64,000 nt of DNA from CAYWEM01 sp964457225 (GTDB taxonomy: Bacteria > Acidobacteriota > Aminicenantia > UBA2199), in NCBI GenBank assembly GCA_964457225.1, contig CAYWEM010000015.1, positions 12,317-76,316 of the forward strand, given 5' to 3'. Positions 23,233-32,512 of the stretch are shown here, in pieces. The position numbers and the translations under genes were made by a program. Under the pieces are notes generated by a model. It saw only the letters and a program-made list of their open reading frames with translations. It was not told the DNA's origin and made no database searches. Each line of letters starts with the position of its first letter. The stretch's first letter is position 1.

Positions 23233-25050
23233 ATGGCCCGCAGAATTGGGATTGATCTCGGCACCACCAACTCCTGTGTCAGTTACATGGAAGGCAGTGA
23301 AGCCATGATAGTGCCGATGCCCGAAGGATCACGCATCGTCCCTACGGTTATCGCCCTGGCCAAGGACGGCAACCGGATTTACGGCAATACCGCCAAGAGA
23401 CAACTGGTGACCAATCCGGAAAACACTTACTGGGCCTTGAAAAGGCTGATCGGTCGGAAATACGACTCGCCCGAGGTCCTGGAAATGTCCCGGCGGGCCT
23501 CTTTCCCGATAACTTCCTCGGCCAACGGTGATGCCGCAGTTCGCTTTGCCGGCAAGGTCGCCTCACCAGAAGAGGTTGTTTCCGGTTTTCTGGCTTACCT
23601 CAAGGAAGTAAGTGAGAATTACCTTGGTACAGAGGTTCAGGACGCGGTGATAACCGTACCCGCTTTTTACGATGACGCCCAGAGACAGGCTACCAAGGTG
23701 GCCGGGGAAATCGCCGGTCTGAACGTGATCAGGATAATCAACGAGCCTACGGCGGCCCTGCTGGCATATCGCCGGCAAATGAAAAAGGACGGCTTGTACG
23801 CGGTTTACGACCTGGGAGGCGGTACTTTTGACATTTCCCTGGTCGAGGTGCAGGGAGATGTTTTCCAGGTTCTGGCCACGGCCGGGGATACCTTTCTCGG
23901 CGGCGGCGATTTTGACGCCCGGATCTGCGAGTGGATTCTGCACCAGATCGAATTGGAAACAGCGGTTGACCTGCGGGGAATAGGCATGGTCCAGCAGAGA
24001 CTGCTTCAGGCCGCCGAAAAAGCCAAGATAGAGCTTTCATTCAATGACGAAGCGTTGATTTCCATTCCTTACCTGCATCATTTCGATGACGGCACCAACT
24101 ACCATTTCCAAAAAAAGTTTTCCCGGGCTCAACTGGAAAACATGACCTCCGAGTTGGTTGAATCGACTCTGAGCCTGGTGCAGAAAACCCTGGAAGACGC
24201 ATCCCTGAAACCTGGGCAAATTGAAAGAATAGTGCTGGTCGGCGGGCAGAGCCGCATGCCGCTGATCAGGCAGAAAATGAGCACTTTTTTCGGCCGTGAA
24301 CCCTACACCGATCTCAACCCGGAAGAAGTCGTCGCCCAGGGAGCCGCCATTCAATCGGAGATCATCAGTGGGAAAGTCAGGGATCTGCTGTTGCTTGATG
24401 TGACTCCGCTGTCACTTGGAGTTGAAACCAAGGGGGACAGTTTCACCAGGATCATTGAACGCAATACTACAATTCCGGTAAAAAAATCGATGATCTTTTC
24501 CACAATTACCGACAACCAGACCACTGTCACTATTCACGTTCTGCAGGGAGAGAGGGAACTCGCTTCCGGGAACGTTTCACTGGGGAAGTTCAACCTGGTG
24601 GGCATCCCCCTGGCGCCCAAGGGCCTGCCCCAGATAGAGGTGCTGTTCGAAATTGACGCCAACGGCATAGTCAAAGTTTCAGCTGTGGACACCCAGACCG
24701 GCTTGTCCCAGTCGATGAAGGTCAATCCGTCTTCAGGCCTGGCTCCGGAAGAGATCGAAAAACTGGTGAACCAGGCCAGGGAATTCGCTGATCAGGACCG
24801 GAACCTCCTGCAGTTGAACAAACTGAGACAGGAACTTCGCGATGAGGCCGAAGCAGTCAGGATCTACCTGAGACGTTTCGAGGAAAAACTGACCGAACAG
24901 GATGTGATGGAAATAGAGAGCCTGCTGGAAAAAGTCGCTGAATCCGGGGATAAGGAAGACCGCAAGCACTTGGCAAACTTGTTGAACCGGCTGCAATCAG
25001 TTCGACTGCGCCTGAATACCATGCTGGTCTCGGAATTGGAGCCCGTATGA
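23233..25050 (+). CDS. dnaK: Chaperone DnaK (Hsp70)
   Basis: A 605-residue Hsp70. RIGIDLGTTNSCV opens the ATPase domain, AVYDLGGGTFDIS and VLVGGQSRMP are the phosphate and adenosine motifs, DVTPLSLGVET marks the interdomain linker and ITDNQTTVTIHVLQGERELA the substrate-binding beta-sandwich. It lacks the long Gly-rich tail and EEVD-like end of many DnaK proteins and is a little short. A TTG two codons upstream is possible, but the ATG at 23233 is preferred. It works with GrpE and DnaJ encoded on either side. Confidence 0.96.
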   Translation: MARRIGIDLGTTNSCVSYMEGSEAMIVPMPEGSRIVPTVIALAKDGNRIYGNTAKRQLVTNPENTYWALKRLIGRKYDSPEVLEMSRRASFPITSSANGDAAVRFAGKVASPEEVVSGFLAYLKEVSENYLGTEVQDAVITVPAFYDDAQRQATKVAGEIAGLNVIRIINEPTAALLAYRRQMKKDGLYAVYDLGGGTFDISLVEVQGDVFQVLATAGDTFLGGGDFDARICEWILHQIELETAVDLRGIGMVQQRLLQAAEKAKIELSFNDEALISIPYLHHFDDGTNYHFQKKFSRAQLENMTSELVESTLSLVQKTLEDASLKPGQIERIVLVGGQSRMPLIRQKMSTFFGREPYTDLNPEEVVAQGAAIQSEIISGKVRDLLLLDVTPLSLGVETKGDSFTRIIERNTTIPVKKSMIFSTITDNQTTVTIHVLQGERELASGNVSLGKFNLVGIPLAPKGLPQIEVLFEIDANGIVKVSAVDTQTGLSQSMKVNPSSGLAPEEIEKLVNQAREFADQDRNLLQLNKLRQELRDEAEAVRIYLRRFEEKLTEQDVMEIESLLEKVAESGDKEDRKHLANLLNRLQSVRLRLNTMLVSELEPV

Positions 25051-26165
25051 GCCGGAATAAGAAAGATTACTATGATGTGCTCGGAGTCGGGCGCAAAGCC
25101 TCGGCCGAAGAAATAAAAAAAGCTTACCGCAAACTGGCCCTGCAATTTCATCCGGATCGTAATCAGAACGACCCCCAGGCCGAGGAAATGTTCAAGGAAG
25201 CTTCCGAGGCCTATGCCGTGCTAGGCAATGCAGAAAAAAGAAGTATTTACGATCAATACGGCCATGAAGGCCTGAAAGGCGGAGGTTTCTCCGATTTCAG
25301 CTTTTTTTCCGATTCCATTTTTGCCGATTTCAACGACATCCTGGGTGACCTGTTCGGTTTCGGTTCGGTTTTTTCCCGATCAGGCGGCCGGCGCACCGGC
25401 CCGCGCAAGGGGCGGGACCTGGGACTGGAAGTCCGCTTGACCATGGAAGAATCATTCCTGGGCTGTGAAAAGGAAATTCCCCTGTCCAGGGATGAAGTCT
25501 GCCAGGATTGCCGGGGCAGCGGCGCGGAGGCCGGGCATGCTCCGGAAACCTGCCGTCGTTGCGGAGGCAGCGGCAGCGTTCGTCACAGCCAGGGTTTCTT
25601 TTCCATTTCCTCAACTTGCCCTGAATGCCGCGGTCAGGGACGGAAAGTCACTCATCCCTGCCCGGCCTGCCGGGGGCGGGGCCTGGTAAACAGGGAAAAA
25701 AAAGTGAAGGTTTCCTTCCCCGCCGGGATAGATTCAGGGAACCGGCTCCGACTCCCGGGTGAAGGAGAAGTGGGAAGCCATGGGGGGCCGGACGGAGATC
25801 TGTTTCTGCTGGTCGCGGTTGAGGAGCATGAACTATTCCGGCGCCGGGAAAACGACCTGCTTTGCGAATTGACGCTGACTTTCGCCCAGGCTTCACTGGG
25901 TGATGAAACCAGGGTTCAGACATTTGAAGGTACTGAGAAGGTTCGGGTGCCTGCCGGTGTTCAGAACGGCCAGGTACTGCGGATCAAGGGGAAAGGGTTC
26001 AAGAATCTCGGCCAATGGGGCCGGGGAGACTTGTTGCTTGAAGTCAGGGTCATGACCCCGGTTAACCTTTCCAAGCGCGAAATGGAACTGCTGCGGGAAT
26101 TACGCGAGCTGGAAAAAAAAAAGAGCCCGGCTGCTGTCATTGAAAACCAGACACTGTTTAACTGA
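25047..26165 (+). CDS. dnaJ: Chaperone DnaJ (Hsp40)
   Basis: A 372-residue type I DnaJ. J domain (about 6-72) with the HPD motif in LQFHPDRNQN, a Gly/Phe-rich region (about 75-115), then four zinc motifs CQDCRGSG, CRRCGGSG, CPECRGQG and CPACRGRG, and the C-terminal substrate domain. Its ATG overlaps the dnaK stop (ATGA), so the pair is co-translated. Confidence 0.96.
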   Translation: MSRNKKDYYDVLGVGRKASAEEIKKAYRKLALQFHPDRNQNDPQAEEMFKEASEAYAVLGNAEKRSIYDQYGHEGLKGGGFSDFSFFSDSIFADFNDILGDLFGFGSVFSRSGGRRTGPRKGRDLGLEVRLTMEESFLGCEKEIPLSRDEVCQDCRGSGAEAGHAPETCRRCGGSGSVRHSQGFFSISSTCPECRGQGRKVTHPCPACRGRGLVNREKKVKVSFPAGIDSGNRLRLPGEGEVGSHGGPDGDLFLLVAVEEHELFRRRENDLLCELTLTFAQASLGDETRVQTFEGTEKVRVPAGVQNGQVLRIKGKGFKNLGQWGRGDLLLEVRVMTPVNLSKREMELLRELRELEKKKSPAAVIENQTLFN

Positions 26166-26854
26166 TGGCACATCGCAGGTTTTTCTGTTCCCGGCTCAAC
26201 AGCAGGGTCTTTCTGGATGGTGACGAGTTTCACCACATGTTCAAGGTCATGCGGGTCAAAACCGGCGAAGAAGTCGAATTGTACGATGCCGCCGGAGGTG
26301 TCGGCCGGGGCCGGGTGACGGCCTTTGAACCCGGGCGGGCTGTGATTGAACTTGAGGATTTGTCTTCATTTCCCCGGCCGGAGCCCGGAGTGATTGTCGC
26401 CGCGGCTCTGCTGAAGAGTGCGCTCATGGACTGGCTGGTTGAAAAACTCTGTGAAATGGGCGTGGATGAAATAAGGCCGATTGTCTACACCCGAACCGAA
26501 ATAAAAGCCGGGGAGTCAATGCTTCAGCGCTGGCAGCGCATTGCCAGACAGACGCTGAAAGTCAATCACCGGCACTGGGCGACAGAAGTCTTTCCTCCGC
26601 AGGGCCTCGTTTCTTTTCTGGAATCCTGCCCCGGGCATTCAGCCGGGTATTTCCTGGATCTGGCCGGCAGCGAGCCGCTGCGACCGCCTTTTCCCGGTCC
26701 TGTACTGGTGTTGATCGGCCCTCCCGGTGATTTTACTCAGGAAGAAAGAAGCAGGCTTTTACAGGCGGAATTCCTGCCCCGCCGAATCAACGATGCCGTG
26801 CTGAAGTCAGAAACAGCCGCCCTGGCTGCAACGGCCATACTGAAAAATGGTTGA
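26165..26854 (+). CDS. rsmE: 16S rRNA m3U1498 methyltransferase
   Basis: A 229-residue SPOUT methyltransferase. An N-terminal PUA-like part contains DGDEFHHMFKVMRVKTGEEVELYD; the C-terminal knot includes VLIGPPGDFTQEE and a VLKSETAALAATAIL end that match RsmE. It methylates U1498 of 16S rRNA. RsmE often follows dnaJ in bacterial genomes, and here its ATG shares a base with the dnaJ stop (TGATG). Confidence 0.92.
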   Translation: MAHRRFFCSRLNSRVFLDGDEFHHMFKVMRVKTGEEVELYDAAGGVGRGRVTAFEPGRAVIELEDLSSFPRPEPGVIVAAALLKSALMDWLVEKLCEMGVDEIRPIVYTRTEIKAGESMLQRWQRIARQTLKVNHRHWATEVFPPQGLVSFLESCPGHSAGYFLDLAGSEPLRPPFPGPVLVLIGPPGDFTQEERSRLLQAEFLPRRINDAVLKSETAALAATAILKNG

Positions 26855-27791
26855 CATCAGCGGCCAGATCGGCAAATACAAGATAATTAAGAAGCTGGGC
26901 AGCGGCGGCTTCGGATCAGTTTACCTGGCTGAAGATACTTTACTGCAATCCCTGCGAGCCTTGAAAATTCCTCATCGAGTTTCTCCCGGCAATCAGAAAT
27001 TGCACCAGGAGTCCAGCCTGCAGACCCGCCTGCTGGATCATCCCCACATAGTCAAGCTGCTGACCGTTGATATCATCGACAACATGATTTTGATGGTCAT
27101 GGAATACGTCGATGGAACTGATCTGGAGAAACTGATTGACAAGCAGGAAAAACTGTCGATCCCGGTTGCTTTGCGTTACCTGACTCAGATACTTTCGGCA
27201 TTGGAATTCGCTCACAATCACCACGTTATTCATCGCGACATCAGGCCCTCAAATATCCTGATCAACCTCAATGATGATGTGAAGATTGCCGATTTCGGCA
27301 CTTCCACTTTGCTCAAGGATCGGCAGTTCGCCACCACCCGAATCGGTTCTCCACCTTACATGGCTCCGGAACAGTTCGAGGGCAAGGCGGTGTTCGCTTC
27401 TGATATCTATTCAACCGGTTGCCTTTTTTATGAGATGCTGACCGGTTTTCCCCCGGTGGTAATGGCCAATCCCATGGAAATATATCGCAAGGCCAAGGCT
27501 GGTGATATAGTCCCTCTCAACAGGAAAAATCCTGTTTTACCGGCTTATCTGAATGCATTGGTGATGAAGATGCTGGCACCGGCGGTCAGCGATCGTTATA
27601 CTTTCGCCGGAGAGGTATTGCAGGATTTACAGGCCAGGCAACAAGGCTGCCGCGAAGATCAGATCGAAATGGCCGACATAAAAAACCGCATCCAGGCCCG
27701 CGAATCACGCCTGGAAACCTGTTGCTGGAAATGCCGCAAGGAAATTCCCGGCCGGGTCAGTCTTTGCCCTTATTGCGGGGAAGAGCAATGA
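26847..27791 (+). CDS. Serine/threonine protein kinase with C-terminal zinc ribbon
   Basis: A 314-residue soluble Hanks-type kinase. Gly-rich loop GSGGFGSVY at 18-26, Lys40 (ALKIP), Glu55, catalytic loop HRDIRPSN at 129-136 and DFG at 149-151. The usual catalytic-loop Lys is Arg133, a variation that may or may not affect activity. There is no transmembrane segment or PASTA domain. The tail (about 289-312) has two CxxC pairs (CWKC, CPYC), a zinc ribbon often used for protein interaction. It starts within the end of rsmE inside the chaperone operon, which hints at a link to protein quality control, though no substrate can be named. Confidence 0.9.
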   Translation: MVDISGQIGKYKIIKKLGSGGFGSVYLAEDTLLQSLRALKIPHRVSPGNQKLHQESSLQTRLLDHPHIVKLLTVDIIDNMILMVMEYVDGTDLEKLIDKQEKLSIPVALRYLTQILSALEFAHNHHVIHRDIRPSNILINLNDDVKIADFGTSTLLKDRQFATTRIGSPPYMAPEQFEGKAVFASDIYSTGCLFYEMLTGFPPVVMANPMEIYRKAKAGDIVPLNRKNPVLPAYLNALVMKMLAPAVSDRYTFAGEVLQDLQARQQGCREDQIEMADIKNRIQARESRLETCCWKCRKEIPGRVSLCPYCGEEQ

Positions 27792-28600
27792 AAGGCGAAG
27801 CGGAGCGTATCAGTTTCAGCCCGGTGGCCTTGACCGTCGCCGGTTCTGATTCCGGCGGCGGAGCCGGTATCCAGGCGGATCTTAAAACTTTTTTTGCTTA
27901 CGGAGTTTACGGGGCCAGCGTGATAACAGCCCTGACGGCCCAGAACCTCAGCCGGGTCGCCTTGGTTGAGGCCGGTAGTGTGAATATGGTAAAAACCCAG
28001 ATGGAGACAGTCTTTGAGGGTTACCAGGTTGCTGCGGTTAAAACCGGTATGCTTTTTTCCCGGGACATAGTTCAGACGGTGGCTGCAGCAATGCCGGCCT
28101 CAATCCCCCTGGTGGTGGATCCGGTTTTCGCCGCCACCAGCGGGGCGCTGCTGATTGAAGAAGACGCTGTTAAAGCAATGATGGATGAGTTGTTTCCCCT
28201 GGCCGCCCTGATCACCCCGAATGTTCAGGAAGCTGCCTGGCTATCCGGCCTGCAGATCAGGGAGCAGGCTGACCAGGTCCTGGCCGCGGAAAAATTACTG
28301 GAAAGACATGGCATCGCGGTGCTGGTCAAGGGCGGAGATCTGGGCGCCGGATCAGCCTTTGACGTGCTGGCCATGCCCGGAAAAACCCGGATTCTAGAAT
28401 CTGAACTGCTGGCCGGAGTCAATACTCATGGTTCAGGCTGTACCCTGGCCGCGGCGATCACCGCCGGCCTGGCCCTCGGCCTAGACCTCGAAGTTGCAGT
28501 TGAAAGGGCCAAGAATTTTGTTTTCAGGTCTTTAAAAGACCCACTGGTCCTGGCTCCCGGGATAGCCGTTCTCAATCACCGGCATCAGCCGCGATACTGA
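27788..28600 (+). CDS. thiD: Hydroxymethylpyrimidine (phosphate) kinase
   Basis: A 270-residue ribokinase-fold enzyme. TVAGSDSGGGAGIQADLKTF at the start, VVDPVFAATSGALL in the middle and GVNTHGSGCTLAAAIT at the anion hole identify ThiD, which phosphorylates HMP and HMP-P in thiamine synthesis; pyridoxal kinase activity is a known alternative for close relatives. The ATG overlaps the kinase stop (ATGA). No other thi genes are nearby. Confidence 0.92.
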   Translation: MKGEAERISFSPVALTVAGSDSGGGAGIQADLKTFFAYGVYGASVITALTAQNLSRVALVEAGSVNMVKTQMETVFEGYQVAAVKTGMLFSRDIVQTVAAAMPASIPLVVDPVFAATSGALLIEEDAVKAMMDELFPLAALITPNVQEAAWLSGLQIREQADQVLAAEKLLERHGIAVLVKGGDLGAGSAFDVLAMPGKTRILESELLAGVNTHGSGCTLAAAITAGLALGLDLEVAVERAKNFVFRSLKDPLVLAPGIAVLNHRHQPRY

Positions 28601-28612
28601 ATGGAGGCGATC

Positions 28613-29821
28613 ATGTCCAGAGAAGATTTTTTCAGGAAGATTTCCCTGCAGACAGACACAAAAATAGTCCTGGTAGTGCTTGACGGATTGGGTGGACTGC
28701 CCATGGAAGGGAGGACCGAGCTGGAGACCGCCGCCACCCCGAACCTGGACGAACTGGCGGCCCGTTCGGAACTGGGCCTGACTCACCCGGTAGGCATCGG
28801 CATAACTCCGGGATCAGGGCCGGCCCACCTTTCTCTTTTCGGTTACGACCCCTTCAAGTACGATATCGGCCGGGGGATACTGGAAGCCCTGGGGGTTGGA
28901 GTCCAGGTCGGAGTCGGCGAGGTCACCAGCAGGGGTAATTTCGCCACCCTGAGCGGGGGCCAGGTGACCGATCGGCGAGCCGGCCGCATTTCAAGCGAGC
29001 GCAACCGCTTGCTTATCGACAAACTGGCCGCTGAAATCAAGGAAATCCAGGGAGTAAGAATCAAGCTTTATCCCGGGGAAGAACATCGTTTCGTACTGGT
29101 CCTGCAGGGAGAAGATATCGATGATCGCCTCAGTGACGCTGATCCGGGCGCAGTCGGATTGCCTGTGCCGGCCGCCGAAGCCCTGACGGAATCGGCCCGT
29201 AAAACGGCCGGGGTAGTGAACGAGTTCTTGATGAAAGCGGGAGCCGTCCTGGAAGATTGCCATCCGGCCAATGCCGTTTTACTGCGCGGTTTTGCCAAGC
29301 CACCGGATATTCCATCGATTCCCGACCTGTTTCGATTACGGCCTGCCGCCATCGCCACTTATCCGATGTATCGCGGCCTGGCCAGGTTGGTCGGAATGAC
29401 CGTTCTTGAGACAGGTCATACCGTCTCAGATGAAGTCGCGACCCTGAAAAAGCATTACCGGGAATTCGATTATTTCTTTTTGCACGTGAAAAAAACAGAT
29501 TCATACGGAGAAGACGGGAATTTTGCCGCCAAGGTTAAAGTCATAGAAGAATTTGACTCGGTATTGCCGGACATTCTCGCCCTGCAGCCTGATGTGCTGG
29601 CGATCACCGGAGATCATTCCACGCCGGCGCTTTTGTCCGGCCATTCCTGGCATCCGAATCCGCTATTGCTTTTCAGTCGCTTTGTCAGAAGCCAGGCCGG
29701 GGATAGCCGGCCCTTCAACGAATACTCTTGCGCTGAAGGAATTCTGGGAAGTTTTCCGGCCATGGATCTGATGCCGCTGATGCTGGCCAACGCCATGAAA
29801 CTGAGAAAATACGGAGCCTGA
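28613..29821 (+). CDS. apgM: 2,3-bisphosphoglycerate-independent phosphoglycerate mutase, archaeal type
   Basis: A 402-residue member of the alkaline-phosphatase superfamily. VLVVLDGLGGLP holds the first metal ligand, TPGSGPAHLSLFGYDP the catalytic Ser region and ITGDHSTPALLSGHSWHPNP later metal ligands, as in ApgM rather than GpmI. It interconverts 3- and 2-phosphoglycerate. Start: the ATG at 28613 has GGAGG five bases upstream, lying between it and an earlier in-frame ATG at 28601. Confidence 0.93.
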   Translation: MSREDFFRKISLQTDTKIVLVVLDGLGGLPMEGRTELETAATPNLDELAARSELGLTHPVGIGITPGSGPAHLSLFGYDPFKYDIGRGILEALGVGVQVGVGEVTSRGNFATLSGGQVTDRRAGRISSERNRLLIDKLAAEIKEIQGVRIKLYPGEEHRFVLVLQGEDIDDRLSDADPGAVGLPVPAAEALTESARKTAGVVNEFLMKAGAVLEDCHPANAVLLRGFAKPPDIPSIPDLFRLRPAAIATYPMYRGLARLVGMTVLETGHTVSDEVATLKKHYREFDYFFLHVKKTDSYGEDGNFAAKVKVIEEFDSVLPDILALQPDVLAITGDHSTPALLSGHSWHPNPLLLFSRFVRSQAGDSRPFNEYSCAEGILGSFPAMDLMPLMLANAMKLRKYGA

Positions 29822-29822
29822 G

Positions 29823-30446
29823 ATGGCGCAGTCCTGGAAAAGATTCATCGCCGGTGTACTTGAAACCAACGTTTACTTTTGTTACTCAGTTGAGAGTGGC
29901 CGGGGAGTAATCATCGATCCCGGGGATCGTTGTTCTGATTTGATCGATTTTATAAAATCAAGCGGCATTGAACCCGGAGCCATTCTGCTGACCCATGGAC
30001 ACCTTGATCACTGCGGCGGAGTGCAGTGGTTGCGGGAGTATTACCAACTGCCGCTCATGGTCGCCGCCGCCGATGTTCAACTGATGCAACCCGCAAATTG
30101 TCGCGATCTGGCCGCCATGTTTGCCGTTGCGGCACCTCCGCCTCCGGATCGCTTCCTGCAGAACGGTGAAGACCTGGCCGAGCTGGGTGTGCCGCTGAAA
30201 GTAATGGCCACACCCGGGCACTCGCCTGGATCAGTGGTTTTCCTGGCGCCGGGACTGGCTTTCACCGGTGACACCCTTTTTCAGGGAAATGTGGGGCGGG
30301 TCGACCTGCCGGGAGGTGACGAGGAAGAGCTATACCGGTCGCTCGAACTGCTGGGGCGGCTGCCCGGCGAAACCCTGGTACTGCCCGGACATGGAGATTT
30401 CAGCACTATTTCAAGGGAAAGAGCTGAAAACCCCTACCTCGATTGA
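29823..30446 (+). CDS. Metallo-beta-lactamase-fold hydrolase (glyoxalase II-like)
   Basis: A 207-residue MBL-fold protein. THGHLDHCGG carries the HxHxDH metal motif, followed by TPGHSPGSVVF, FTGDTLFQGNVGR and a final VLPGHGD, the layout of small glyoxalase II-like thioesterases. The substrate is unknown. One base separates it from apgM, and its stop shares a base with the recombinase start. Confidence 0.9.
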   Translation: MAQSWKRFIAGVLETNVYFCYSVESGRGVIIDPGDRCSDLIDFIKSSGIEPGAILLTHGHLDHCGGVQWLREYYQLPLMVAAADVQLMQPANCRDLAAMFAVAAPPPPDRFLQNGEDLAELGVPLKVMATPGHSPGSVVFLAPGLAFTGDTLFQGNVGRVDLPGGDEEELYRSLELLGRLPGETLVLPGHGDFSTISRERAENPYLD

Positions 30447-31354
30447 TGGAAATTGCCGACCCCCCGGTCCTGCTGGAAAACTATCTTGCTTTCCTGCGCC
30501 TGGAAAAGGGTTTGGCCGTCCTGACCATTGAATCATACCGCCGGGAACTTGAGAAATTCCTGAATTACCTGCAGGCAGAAAAAAAAAGCCTGCCTGATGC
30601 TGCTGAAAATGAGGTTTACCGATACCTGAGCCTGCAAGCCAGGGCCGGGCTGGCGGTCAACTCCCAGGCTCACGCCCTTTCCGTGCTGAGAGGTTTTTTT
30701 GCTTTCCTGGCCGCCGAGGAACTCATAGACAACGACCCATTGTCAACGGCAACCTTTCCTAAAACCTGGAAAAAACTGCCCCGCTATTTGACCCTGGCCG
30801 AAGTTGAACTCATATTGAGTGCGCCCCCGGTTTCAACCATCAAGGGCGGCCGGGACAAGGCATTGCTGGAATTGCTCTACGCCACCGGCATGCGGATCAG
30901 TGAGGCGGTCAATCTGACTTTGGAGCGACTCTATCTTGATGATCGTTTTGTCAAGGTGCTTGGCAAGGGGAACAAGGAAAGGCTGGTTCCCCTGGGGCGG
31001 AGTGCCGCTGAAAGCCTCGAAAGTTACCTTCGCGAAAGCAGACCCAGGCTGCTCGGTGCCGGGGCGGACCAGGGGCGGTTGTTTCTGAACAGGTCCGGAA
31101 AAACCCTGACCCGCCAGGGAGCCTGGAAAATAGTGAAATTCTACGGGTTGAAAAGCGGGTTGGCTCACAAGTTGACTCCGCATGTTCTGCGTCATTCGTT
31201 CGCCACTCACCTGGTGGAGAAGGGAGCCGACCTCAGATCGGTTCAATTGATGCTGGGGCATGCCAGCATTTCCACCACCGAAATATACACCCACGTGGCC
31301 AGGGAGAAAATGAGGGAAATTTACGACCTCTATCATCCCAGGTCGGGTAAATAA
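30446..31354 (+). CDS. xerD: Tyrosine recombinase, XerD-like
   Basis: A 302-residue site-specific recombinase. An N-terminal SAM-like core-binding domain (about 8-95) precedes the catalytic domain with Arg in ATGMRISEAVNL, Lys in VLGKGNKERLVPL, HxxR in PHVLRHSFATHL, His in LMLGHASISTT and nucleophile Tyr in EIYTHV. Length and motif spacing match XerC/XerD, which resolve chromosome dimers at dif. Its place at the end of a housekeeping operon, with no phage or integron genes nearby, favours a Xer role over a mobile integrase. XerC and XerD cannot be separated by eye. Confidence 0.9.
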   Translation: MEIADPPVLLENYLAFLRLEKGLAVLTIESYRRELEKFLNYLQAEKKSLPDAAENEVYRYLSLQARAGLAVNSQAHALSVLRGFFAFLAAEELIDNDPLSTATFPKTWKKLPRYLTLAEVELILSAPPVSTIKGGRDKALLELLYATGMRISEAVNLTLERLYLDDRFVKVLGKGNKERLVPLGRSAAESLESYLRESRPRLLGAGADQGRLFLNRSGKTLTRQGAWKIVKFYGLKSGLAHKLTPHVLRHSFATHLVEKGADLRSVQLMLGHASISTTEIYTHVAREKMREIYDLYHPRSGK

Positions 31355-31377
31355 GGTTCGCCTCGGTTCACGGCCGC

Positions 31378-32340
31378 TTATTCTGTGGTTTTGCTGCGCC
31401 TGTCGATGGCCAGGTAGAGAAAAGCCGCCAGTCCGATCAAGTATTCCCAGGCCTGGGTGGTCAGGTGTATTACCAGGCCGACCAGGAACGGGTTATCCAT
31501 AGGCGCGGCAATATGGGTGAACACCAGGCTGAAGACTGCTTCCCAGGTGCCTATGCCGGCCAGTCCCTGGACCGGGATGAGTGTTGAAAGCTCGGTGGCC
31601 GCGAGGCCGAAGGTGAAGTCGGCAAAGGCCTTCAGGCTGAATTCAACCGGGACCAGCCTTTGAAACAGCAGGAAAAGCGAAAGGTACTTGATGCTTCGAA
31701 TGATCAGGCTGAGAGTGAAAACCAGCCATCTTTCACCGCTTTTATTTCTTTTTTGCAGGTATGCCGATACGGCCAGCAGCAGGGAATGCAATTTTGCCGA
31801 TTTCCTGGCCAGGCGCCAGGAAGCAGCCAGTTTCAGGATGGGCTGAGATAAAAAAATAACCGCTGCTGAAACAAGAAATATCAAAAGGGTGGCCGTCAGC
31901 AGAAGCTTTGAATTCAGGTTGCCTGAAACGTAAAAAAGCAGCCCGCCGAGTAAACAGCCCAGGGCCAGGGTGTCGTAAAAAAGGGAAATTACGAAGCTGG
32001 AAGCCCCTTCCTCAAGGCGGATGCCGTGTTTTTTGGTGAAATAAGAATAGAAGATCAATGCTGCGCTGCGGGCCGGCAGCAGGTCGACGCTGAAGTTTCT
32101 GACCAGGGTGATGAGAAACAGCGTGCCGAAAGTGATCCTGCCGTCGAGCAGGATGCTGTATCGCCAGGTGCGCAGCAGAGTGGCCAGCATAGCCAGGCAG
32201 ATGAAAACCGCCAGGGCTTTGAAACCAAGAGATTTGAAGGCAGTGATGATTTCAGCCGGCGGGGTTTTTCTTAAAAAAAAGAAGAGGATTGCCGCGGTAA
32301 GGCCCAGGGGCAGTATTATGCGCAGGAATATTTTTTTCAT
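31378..32340 (-). CDS. Lysylphosphatidylglycerol-synthase-like membrane protein (UPF0104)
   Basis: A 320-residue protein with about eight transmembrane segments. The RTWRYSILLDGRITFGTLFLITLVRNFSVDLLPARS segment matches the core of the LPG_synthase_TM/AglD-type family, whose members are putative lipid flippases or lipid-modifying proteins. The catalytic aminoacyl-transfer domain is absent, so the protein is unlikely to make lysyl-PG itself. Its ATG lies next to a very AT-rich stretch (32342-32375). It converges on the chaperone operon. Confidence 0.82.
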   Translation of the reverse strand: MKKIFLRIILPLGLTAAILFFFLRKTPPAEIITAFKSLGFKALAVFICLAMLATLLRTWRYSILLDGRITFGTLFLITLVRNFSVDLLPARSAALIFYSYFTKKHGIRLEEGASSFVISLFYDTLALGCLLGGLLFYVSGNLNSKLLLTATLLIFLVSAAVIFLSQPILKLAASWRLARKSAKLHSLLLAVSAYLQKRNKSGERWLVFTLSLIIRSIKYLSLFLLFQRLVPVEFSLKAFADFTFGLAATELSTLIPVQGLAGIGTWEAVFSLVFTHIAAPMDNPFLVGLVIHLTTQAWEYLIGLAAFLYLAIDRRSKTTE

Positions 32341-32444
32341 ATTTTATTATTTTATATTTTATTATATATAAAGCGCAAGTGAAAAACAGCCATTATGTGA
32401 CAAGAGGGGGCTCATATATTTTTAACTGAGTTGTTGTCATAGGG

Positions 32445-32473
32445 TTGACATCCGACTGCTTTTGTTGTATAAA
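32445..32473 (+). promoter_or_regulatory. groES-groEL promoter
   Basis: TTGACA at 32445-32450, 17-base spacer, TATAAA at 32468-32473. No CIRCE inverted repeat is found in the gap, so control by HrcA at this site is not indicated. Confidence 0.78.
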
Positions 32474-32512
32474 TAACTTGCAAAAAAAGCTAAATGCTCA
32501 AAGGAGGCAAAT

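Noticed and set aside
30446..31354. The tyrosine recombinase as the sign of an integrated element
   Set aside because: It sits at the end of a housekeeping operon, has Xer length and motifs, and no attachment-site repeats, phage genes or tRNA are nearby.
32342..32375. AT-rich TTTTATTATTTTATATT-type tract resembling an origin or repeat element
   Set aside because: Too short, with no DnaA boxes or regular repeat unit; it is probably part of the promoter region of the minus-strand membrane protein.
32413..32512. Search for a CIRCE repeat (TTAGCACTC-N9-GAGTGCTAA) before groES, and likewise before grpE
   Set aside because: No such repeat is present in either gap.
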